Shown here piece by piece: positions 56,981 to 64,000 of a stretch of DNA of 64,000 nt. Under the pieces are notes generated by a model. That model had not been told where the DNA came from and did not search any database. It saw nothing but the letters and a program-made list of their open reading frames with translations. Made by a program: the position numbers and the translations under genes. Within the stretch, counting starts at the first letter, position 1; each line of letters opens with the position of its first letter. The stretch comes from Hermatobates lingyangjiaoensis (lineage: Eukaryota; Arthropoda; Insecta; Hemiptera; Hermatobatidae): the NCBI GenBank assembly GCA_026182355.1, contig JAPFBL010000309.1:1-64000 (forward strand), written 5' to 3'.

Positions 56981-57330
56981 TTACAATACTTCTCTGTAAA
57001 CTATATTCTTAGTTTTGCCTTGTGGTACATATATGAACAGATTTGATTTAATTCCAACTCTTGAGCAGCCAACATAAATTTGACCATGTGAGAAACAATG
57101 TTCTTTCAAGTGTAAGCCTGCTACTTTCAGAGTCTGACCTTGAGACTTATTAATAGTCATGGCAAAACATAACTTTATTGGAAATTGCTGCCTCTTGAAT
57201 TGAATTACAGAATCAGTTGGTGATATTGGTATCCTGGGTATGAAAACTGATTCTTCTGCTGCACATCCAGATAGAATTATTGCTTCAATAACATGAGGCA
57301 TCATTTTTTTGATAACAAATCTAGAGAATG
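56981..57330 (-). pseudogene. Helitron helicase, C-terminal part
   Basis: The minus strand reads RFVIKKMMPHVIEAIILSGC, VFIPRIPISPTDSVIQFKRQ, QFPIKLCFAMTINKSQGQTL, FSHGQIYVGCSRVGIKSNLF and KTKNIVYREVL-stop. This is the well-conserved end of the PIF1-like helicase in Helitrons, uninterrupted over 108 codons. The Walker motifs lie in the deleted part. It belongs to a different Helitron lineage from the 15.7-kb relic (the shared motifs differ at many residues). Confidence 0.85.
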
Positions 57331-57522
57331 TTCCCCAGATGGCCTTTTATCAGCATTTATCACTAATTTCAATTCTAGATTTGGGGCATTGTCTAAAGCA
57401 CTTATAAAACTTCTCACATAATTGTTTTTGGTGTGTAGCATTTCTTGGAGTTTCAATACCAAATCAAACTTAAGTTCATCATTTGGATTACACCTCCTTA
57501 ATGGTCTGATGATCTCCATCAA
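57301..57522 (-). pseudogene. Helitron protein, shifted middle part
   Basis: The minus strand reads RRCNPNDELKFDLVLKLQEM, RSFISALDNAPNLELKLVIN and ADKRPSGEHS. It continues the Helitron N domain after a frameshift near 57510 (the known order has a KADKRPxGEH block followed by an APTxNEVA segment). After GEHS the frame enters LDLLSKK-stop, where the internal deletion joins the helicase tail. Confidence 0.7.
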
Positions 57523-58056
57523 TTACATTGCACCTTCTTTGGGCTTCCTGTGTCATATCACTCACAATATAAATCTGCAAGAACTGATGAGAATCTTCCT
57601 GAAGAGGTAATAGAGATCCTATCCTTTGGTGAATTTGTCCATTAATCTTAAAAGTGGGCATAAACCCACCTTCATCATGAATGTTTGCACCAAAGGAGCA
57701 CATTTGAAAGGCACAATTATACTTTCTAATGTTTCTCAAGAAATGTTTGGACTCTGGAGTTTCTCCAATCAAAAGTCCTTTAAGCGGTTCAGGAGGTTCT
57801 TTAAGGAGATTTATTCTAATTTTTCCTTTTGAACAGCAAATTCCTTCAGATTCACGGTCCCATTTTAAAGCACCACATACTTTGCACTTCACAGTCATAC
57901 CACCTATTTTTACAAAATGCTCATTGGCATAATTATGTGTTGGATCATAATTAAAAGCCATTAAATTCCAGTCCTTAACTTTTTGATTGCGATGATTAGC
58001 TATTCTAGCTTGGTCTTGCTGGTGCCTCTGATTCCTAGCTTCTACAGATTCATTTT
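57488..58056 (-). pseudogene. Helitron protein, N-terminal part
   Basis: From about 58056 the minus strand reads ENESVEARNQRHQQDQARIA, then MAFNYDPTHNYANEHFVKIG, CKVCGALKWDRESEGICCSK, GKIRINLLKEPPEPLKGL, FLRNIRKYNCAFQMCSFGA, FKINGQIHQRIGSLLP and IYIVSDMTQEAQRR. This is the zinc-finger-like N terminus (CxxC, CC) and the first part of the Helitron-like N domain. The HUH motif and catalytic tyrosines that should follow are absent. The frame then shifts into the next segment. Confidence 0.8.
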
Positions 58057-58059
58057 CTT

Positions 58060-58061
<2 letters not shown>

Positions 58062-58111
<50 letters not shown>

Positions 58112-58134
58112 GTTAGCAAAACACACACACACTT
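58062..58134. repeat. (GT)n tract with inverted (CA)n copy
   Basis: A (TG)n run (58064-58107) is followed by TTTTGTTAGCAAAACACACA and CACAC, so the G/T run and a short C/A run form an inverted pair around GTTAGC. It interrupts the Helitron's 5' coding part. Confidence 0.9.
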
Positions 58135-58449
58135 TTCGTTTTAGGCTTGTACTAAGGGAATGTGGTTAGTGTAAGCCAGGGATGCGCAAAGGTTTTTGTC
58201 TATGGTTGATGTGGGATCCCCCCACTGGGAGCCCTTAGTGTAAGCCAGGGATGCGCAAAGTTTTTTGTCTATGGTTGATGTGGGCTCCCAGTGGGGGGAT
58301 GGTGCTTTGCAAAGTGGCCTAAAACCTTCCTTATTACCACATGTGGCCACATGTAAAATTTCAGAAAGATTCGTCAAGTCTGTGAGGAATGCATAGAGGA
58401 CAAACGGACATACAAACATACAGACGAACAAAATTATATATTAGATGTA

Positions 58450-60530
58450 GCTACTAGAAATGATGCTACTAATATGACGTACTAGATATTAGCTAGAGTT
58501 ACCAAATATGCTGAAAAACATAATTTCCATTTAGTAACATTAAAAGAAAAAGAAAACATGAGAGGTTGTGCACTTGGCAAAAGTGTCACGATAAAACTTG
58601 TTGAAACAATAAATAGAAGGGAATTCATTGTAACAAATAACGATTTTTCAACTTGTCGAAAAGTTACTAACAGTTATAGAAACTTGAGACGTCAGTGGTC
58701 GGAAACTGTTTTAGTTTTAACTTCATGATTAATTGCATGTAAAATGTAAAAAAAGATATATTGATATACCAGATCAATTAATATATTCCTTTCATTTAAA
58801 TATCAGCTAAAAGATTAATGATCAGTTTTTAAACACAAACATTTACATGAAGATTAAAATTTATGTTTAAAAGTAATCTCGTTCAAAAATTATGATTCAT
58901 AGTAATTCAATTCAATTAAACAAGAATTTAAATATCATTCAAATCAAATTACGTAAATACGTTGTATGTAAAAAAAGCAATATTAAATGCTTTTGTTTCT
59001 CTGAAATAATTGCAATGTCTTTGCAGTTTTACTATTTGTCCATGTTGAGTTTTGTACATTTCTCCTGTGGCTTTGGAATATTTTTGGCGTTAAGACCAAG
59101 TATACTAACAAAAAGATAATACATATTGCAGACACATCACATGTTTGTGTAAATTACTTTCGATAAGTTAATTTTTTTTTAATTATGTTGTTGAATTGAA
59201 TTTCTCAATTATTGCTCTTAATTTAAGCAATATGTAATATTTTAATTTGAAAAAAAAAAAGTCAGTAGACATTTCTTTAACACAACTGATTATATAACAA
59301 TTTCATTTGTAAATGGAACCTTAGCAAATAGCATGAATTTCAATTGTTTATATATTAAAAAACTATAAATTGTATATTATGAAATTTAATCAACCCTCTT
59401 CCTTCAAAGAGGAAAAAATGAAAAAGTGTTTGCTTATTTTATTAAGAAGAAACAGATAGGTGGAGATCTGTGATGAACAGTAAATATTGAAAAGATGTCA
59501 AGTTAAAGAGCATCAGAAAGTCTTCATAGCAGAGTTATCCAACTAGAGAAATAACTATAGAGAAATATCTAGCAGTCTTCTACTACTAATCAAACAGTAG
59601 AACTTACAGGAGTTTCACTTAAAACAAACAATAGCAAATATTGAATGTTTAACAAATGATTTATTTATTATTGAATATTATAAAAGTATTATATCTGAAC
59701 AAAGCTGGGACAACAAGCAGGTAACATAAAAATGTCATAAATACCAATATAATACAAATTAATGGATCCTACCACATAAAAGATATATAATGCAACTGGC
59801 TTAAGTTTGCTACCCCAGAAGTCAATTGTATTCATTTTAAACGAAATCCTAAAGTGATTAAGAAATAAAACAGACTTGATTAATTTACTCCTTAATCTGC
59901 TTATGCAAATTTGTATTGACAATCAAGGATGGTCTGGTGCAGAATCTTCCTTACTGTTTCATTAAGTGACTTTGCTTTTAGCTTACACTGCCAATACGAA
60001 TCAATAAATGGTTTATTTTCATAGTATATGTGCTATTTATTTTCTTCAACATTTATGATTAAAAATGCTAATTCATATTTAAATTAGTATATGAGCCGAG
60101 CATAGAAATAGTAAATGTTTTGAACTTTCTAAACTAAAGCATTTTTGTTATTAAATAATAATTATATAATATTCAAATGCCTAATTTGTTAGAATTAATT
60201 TAGAAACCCATAAATGAATAGTTCATGATGTTATATCTTCGTGGTGATAAGATATATTGGGCCCTTTTTTTAAAAACTTTCTTTGAAAGATTTTCTTAAT
60301 AAGTTTTGAATACGTTTTTAATGAAAATAATGGTTAAAAAGTAATAAATAGACTAAAATGACTTTAATAATGTATGATTTGTTCAAATGATTAAATTATT
60401 GTTTTTGTGTTTTTACTTAATTAATGAATTAGGTAGAATATTCGAAAGGCTTTTTGTAACTTCATATGTATGTATTTCTCAGGGCTAAAAATATTAATAC
60501 ATTCAGCACTATTATTACAACAAATTAGGT
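58450..60530. other. AT-rich spacer, no gene seen
   Basis: No recognisable feature; frames of up to 77 codons lack family similarity. Confidence 0.5.
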
Positions 60531-60533
60531 CTA

Positions 60534-60745
60534 CTAGCTGACCCGGCGAACTTCGCCAACAATCAGTGGATGTCTTGTTAGCTTGAGCTAAGCTGTTTGG
60601 TGTTTAATTATTAATACAATAGCTAACACAATAGGAAACGTCCTGCCTTACCTGTAATATATTCAATTCGAACAGGAATAAAGTCTAAGTGGGAAAATCT
60701 GGAGTGGCCTAAACTCAACTTTACTATAAATAAACATATCAAGTT
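60534..60745 (-). mobile_element. Short Helitron-like element
   Basis: On the minus strand the element ends with the hairpin GGCGAA-G-TTCGCC, GGGTCAG and CTAG at 60534, followed by T. The other end has TATAGTAAAGTTGAGTTTAG then GCCACTCCAGATTTTCCCAC, the same word found at 6250 and 36055. About 210 bp with no coding sequence; a non-autonomous Helitron is the best reading. The exact 5' base is not certain. Confidence 0.55.
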
Positions 60746-60749
60746 AACG

Positions 60750-61180
60750 ACCAATATATATTTTGTTTGTTAGTCAGACACTTGTTTGACAACTATGCAT
60801 TGTACTATGGAATGCAACAGAAAATATATGTTTGATTGGGATTAATTTTGTAGATTTAACAATTTTATCCTTTTAACATATCGTCTTTATTCATTAAAAT
60901 ATTTAACATTTTTGTATATATGCCTCTAAACACTAAACAACAATTATATTTCACTTATAATTTCTAACTCAATTCAAACACTCATAGTAACACAGACTCC
61001 ACATATACAACACAATCTTGAAGCTTTCATGGGCTTCATATATCTTAGAACTATGACATATTCTTAGTTCTTATATCATAGAACTTTGGGGTTCTGCCAA
61101 ACTATAAAATATTCGCCCTGTAGAAGCTATTTAAGTAAAAAAACTTAGAAAACTCTCACATCTCCCGTTTTACGTTCCAA
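60750..61180. other. AT-rich spacer
   Basis: No recognisable feature. Confidence 0.5.
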
Positions 61181-61186
61181 ATATAA

Positions 61187-61507
61187 TCATTCATCGAGAT
61201 CTTGAACTCCTCTTCGTTGACGACTATGCAAAAGATTACTACAAACTATTCCACAGTAAACTCTCAACTCATCCAAACCCAATTGCTCAAAATCTTTCCT
61301 TACTAGTAATCCTGTTTTGGATTTGTAGTCATGTTTCTCGGACTTTCGGATCAATCCATGAACAAAACATGTAACAGATCGATGCTTTTTTACGTGAGAC
61401 CCTTTAGCCACATGAGAAGGCACACCACAGTCCTCTTTGAGGATGCGACCGAGCCCGCTCATGTGCCCAAGGTGGACCTCACGGAGGCGGTCGCTGAAAG
61501 CCCCCAA
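61187..61507 (-). CDS. Unrecognised 107-codon frame in G+C-richer DNA
   Basis: The minus-strand frame follows a TAG, has no upstream ATG and reads GAFSDRLREVHLGHMSGLGR, ILKEDCGVPSHVAKGSHVKK, HRSVTCFVHGLIRKSEKHDY and CGIVCSNLLHSRQRRGVQDL. It is rich in Lys, Arg, His and Cys. An overlapping plus-strand frame (61331-61552) also stays open. Composition is more balanced than in the flanks. It may be a transposon fragment or a lost exon; I do not recognise a family and it may not be a gene. Confidence 0.2.
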   Translation of the reverse strand: MGAFSDRLREVHLGHMSGLGRILKEDCGVPSHVAKGSHVKKHRSVTCFVHGLIRKSEKHDYKSKTGLLVRKDFEQLGLDELRVYCGIVCSNLLHSRQRRGVQDLDE

Positions 61508-61559
61508 ACACGACTAAAACGGCAGTGTCCACGTGACTGTCTATCTTCATAAATATTAA

Positions 61560-62035
61560 ATATAGTTATTAAGTGCCACCAATAGGTGTCCACCCGAATT
61601 CCACTACAAAATCAAAAAGCAAAAGGACATACCCTGAAACAAAATTACTTCTACATGAAACTGTAGTCTAAATAACCAAAACTATAAAAAAAAACTCAGT
61701 GTCAACAATGTAAATAAATGAAAACAAATCCGACCAGTAGGGAAGGTTATTCATTATTCCAAAACAAAATTTCAGTTTTCATAGTATATTGCCCAATGCA
61801 ACAAAGGAAAGTTTATGATTTTTTTTAATAAATTGTTAATCTTAGGTTCAACTTTTTAACAAAATTTTATTGTTATAGTTTTAAAGATAAAAGTGATGTT
61901 TTGATTTGTATAAAAGCATTATAACCCCATTTCTTATTAATGTAATTTATAAAAAAAAATTACTGAGCTCATTCACACATGTGATATTTTTAGGAATAAA
62001 AACTAAAGGTATGTAAATAGACTATTTAACTTCTG
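61560..62035. other. AT-rich spacer
   Basis: No recognisable feature. Confidence 0.5.
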
Positions 62036-62039
62036 GTCC

Positions 62040-62185
62040 ATTAAATGCTAATTAGAGAATATAATGATTTAATTAGAGACATAATTAGATAATATTATGT
62101 CTAATTATGATGACTTTGATTTGTAGCTGTCATTCAATTACAGCAATTAGATATGCCTAATTATCAATATTATGACAAAGCGTGA
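62040..62185. promoter_or_regulatory. Cluster of TAATTA-type homeodomain sites
   Basis: Seven ATTA-core sites lie in about 125 bp: GCTAATTAGA, ATTTAATTAGAG, CATAATTAGAT, TCTAATTATGA, TTCAATTACA, GCAATTAGAT and CCTAATTATCA. Several are palindromic TAATTA. A/T-rich DNA produces such words by chance, but the density and regular spacing exceed what I see elsewhere in the window. No gene is near, so a role as a distal enhancer is only a suggestion. Confidence 0.25.
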
Positions 62186-62189
62186 CACA

Positions 62190-62925
62190 CGTAGTTACTA
62201 GCGTATTAATATATAGAAGATTGTTTGCTATTATGTACAATAATGATGTATATATGTATATACTATTCAACATAAGCAAAATATTTAAGGCTGGGTAACT
62301 TAAAAAAAATTCCTGAGAAGGACATTATCTCTGGCCAATGCATTATACGTCACTTACTAATCAGGTTTCCAATAGTATATCTTTTTTGACAACCGCTTAC
62401 TTTCCTGGTATTAATAAATTAGACTAGGGTCTGAAAGGACTATTTCCAATCGTTTATTCTTCTTCGTCCACATTTCATACCCTCAATAAACCACTCTCTT
62501 TCTGGAAACCCCCTAATCTTTGGAATTTCTTTTTTCATGGAACATTGAAGTAAGATCGTAATGAACCTTTTCCTTGAAGATATATTTCAACTCACCTATG
62601 AGTAAATTTTTTTATCCTCTCAACTTTGTTAGCAGGTGTAGCTCTACTAACTGTGCTTATTGCTTGGATTGACGAAATATGATTCGTTTTATGTGAACCT
62701 GACCTCTACAATAGATTGCCTCTAAATAAATATTGTCATTAATGCCATCTCCATGGTATCTCATCAATGAGTGCTATAAGATTTAAATCTGAAGACTGCT
62801 TGCTAGTGAGGCCTTATTTTTGAATTCATTGCTATAGTTTAAACGTAAAATATATTTATATTCTAAAAAGTATATATCAATCAACATCACTGAAAGAACC
62901 TGCGATATAAAAAGCATCACAAAAA
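62190..62925. other. AT-rich spacer, no gene seen
   Basis: No recognisable feature. Confidence 0.5.
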
Positions 62926-63285
62926 CTCACTATTATATTTCCTCGTCATTGGTAAAATTATACTAGTAACTCTTTCTGATATCCATTATTTATGTTCTTT
63001 CTGTCAATTTAGATATTTTATTAAATGGTTTTTATATATACATATAATCTACATTGACATAAAGAATACGCAGAAATGAAACAGAAACTCACTACTGTAC
63101 CATATTTCGATTGCCTCGTCATCAGGAGGATAGAATGGTCTTCATAGCTTCGCAAGTGCACTTGGTGTCCCTATCTTAACTCTCCTAATGACGGTTCAAC
63201 CAAAAATTAGAGACACTAAGTATGTTTTCCTTTGTTCTGTGTTTGTGATTTACCGTGAAACGTATATATATATATATATATACAC
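62925..63285 (-). repeat. Decayed PLE ends (family 5) and (TA)n
   Basis: Two minus-strand family-5 ends are visible: ACTCACTATTATATTTCCTC (62936-) and GAAACTCACTACTGTACCAT with CGATTGCCTCGTCATCAGGA (63085-63128). The second keeps CTGATGA, C, GA...TC and GAAA on the minus strand, but stem III is altered by an insertion. A (TA)n tract follows at 63262-63281. Confidence 0.5.
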
Positions 63286-63299
63286 TACAAAATCAGAAT

Positions 63300-63460
63300 G
63301 AGGATCTAATCTGGACACAATACGAGTTCAAAATCGTTAAAAAGAGGGGTACCCTATTTACTTCTGAAGAAAAATTTCACAAAAATTTGAGTTCGCACGT
63401 GTGTTTCTTTACTCTGTGTGTTACTCTTCTTCGATTTTGAAGTCGTATTTATATGTATAA
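63300..63460. repeat. Collapsed palindromic PLE-end cassette (family 4)
   Basis: Left GAGTTCAAAATCGTTAAAAA and right CTTCGATTTTGAAGTCGTAT are short inverted arms. The right arm keeps AAATTTGAGTTCGCACGTGT and TTTACTCTGTGTGTTACTCT of family 4, while most of the left arm and the ribozyme-like core are deleted. Confidence 0.5.
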
Positions 63461-63464
63461 AAAA

Positions 63465-64000
63465 TAATTCACATTTAAACACATGTTAGAACTTAATGAA
63501 ACAAAAAGGCAAAAGGAAAAAAAAACAAATACAAGAAAAATATGCCCGGTGGGCTTTCACTTATTGACATCATAGAACGACTAAAAAAATTACAGGTTTC
63601 GGAAAAGCATAAGGAATGGTACTGAGGACAATATTTTGATTTAATTGCTCTTCAGAAATTTTACAGCATTTTATTATCTGACTTCATCTCAGTGTTATAA
63701 CGCATAAATTGTATGCTTTATTTTTCAATATATTTCATCATTAGATTTGTTTTAAGAGAAAAATAAAATCTTCTATAATGACTGCCTAAACCCTCATTAA
63801 CACTGTGGCCAAGATATAGTGTTCTTGTCATAAAGAGGTAAGAATATATGACGTAGTAATCTTCCTTACTAAATCCTTCAGTTTAAAGATATAGAAAGTC
63901 GTTATTATTGTCTTGTACTTTTTATCAGTTACAAAAATTCAAGTTTATAATATTAATTTATCATTAATTACTACTAAACGCAGACATAATATCAAGAAGT
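63465..64000. other. AT-rich spacer, no gene seen
   Basis: No recognisable feature to the end of the window. Confidence 0.5.

Larger units (their letters stand above)
56785..58445 (-). mobile_element. Helitron, complete ends, internally deleted
   Basis: On the minus strand the element begins A|TCTAATATATAATTTTGTTC at 58445 and ends with the hairpin CCCGA-GCAACG-TCGGG, TACTTCTGCTAG at 56785, followed by T. TC start, CTAG end, subterminal hairpin and A/T insertion are all as expected of Helitrons. The 5' part has a two-copy direct repeat of about 67 bp (GTAAGCCAGGGATGCGCAAA occurs near 58171 and 58238) and a (GT)n microsatellite. At 1661 bp it is much shorter than an autonomous element. Confidence 0.8.

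Noticed and set aside
58141..58431. 97-codon minus-strand frame containing a repeated SLAYTKGSQWGDPTSTIDKN-like segment
   Set aside because: It lies in the 5' non-coding part of the Helitron and its repeat simply reflects the 67-bp direct duplication there.

Overview
The window is about 70% A+T and reads as non-genic eukaryotic DNA. It has very many (TA)n and (CA)n microsatellites, tRNA-derived SINEs, Helitrons, non-LTR retrotransposon relics of Jockey-like type, a Tc1/mariner-like transposase relic with a nearby MITE, and above all many fragments of Penelope-like elements (PLEs). This mix points to an invertebrate animal, plausibly an arthropod, but no host gene is present to confirm that. 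I found no convincing host exon, no rRNA gene and no stand-alone tRNA gene. Coding sequence here is retroelement or transposon protein, nearly all of it broken.

Layout. 1-8.5 kb: AT-rich spacer with one PLE-end palindrome (1.9 kb), a SINE (3.4 kb), a G-rich GGGT tract (4.76 kb) and a near-perfect hairpin (6.37 kb). 8.5-15 kb: a dense run of microsatellites and palindromic PLE-end cassettes, several with hammerhead-ribozyme-like cores, ending in an inverted dimer of a PLE GIY-YIG endonuclease relic. 15.0-17.1 kb: a Helitron with a decayed helicase, a SINE trimer and a deletion derivative of the same Helitron. 20.1-20.9 and 25 kb: PLE relics. 27.6-30 kb: more palindromes. 30.6-35.4 kb: three RNase H fragments and one linker fragment of non-LTR retrotransposons. 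37.1-38.6 kb: MITE, minisatellite and transposase relic in a row. 40.9-50.4 kb: the second PLE-dense region, with the best hammerhead candidate (41.2 kb), a Jockey-like RT relic (43.0-43.4 kb), a 1.9-kb palindromic PLE holding a 345-codon uninterrupted frame (45.5-47.4 kb) and a chimeric cassette (49.3-49.6 kb). 50-56 kb: mostly plain AT-rich DNA and SINE pieces. 56.8-58.4 kb: a complete-ended, internally deleted Helitron. 58-64 kb: AT-rich spacer with a third Helitron terminus, an unexplained 107-codon frame, a cluster of TAATTA-type sites and a last set of PLE ends.

The main theme is a set of at least seven sequence-unrelated PLE end families that share one plan: a hammerhead-like core (CTGANGA, a short stem II, GAAA, a tiny stem III), a pyrimidine-rich stretch that often contains TCTGTGTGTT, then a (TA)n tract. 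Most copies are head-to-head inverted pairs, so each cassette can fold into a hairpin and carries the ribozyme-like motif on one or both strands. Stem I and stem II change between families in ways that keep base pairing, which is the best evidence that the motif is real. Hammerhead ribozymes in PLE terminal repeats are published; the diversity, the 1-2 bp stem III, the unpaired pyrimidine before stem II and the TA-bounded palindromic packaging are the points worth a closer look.
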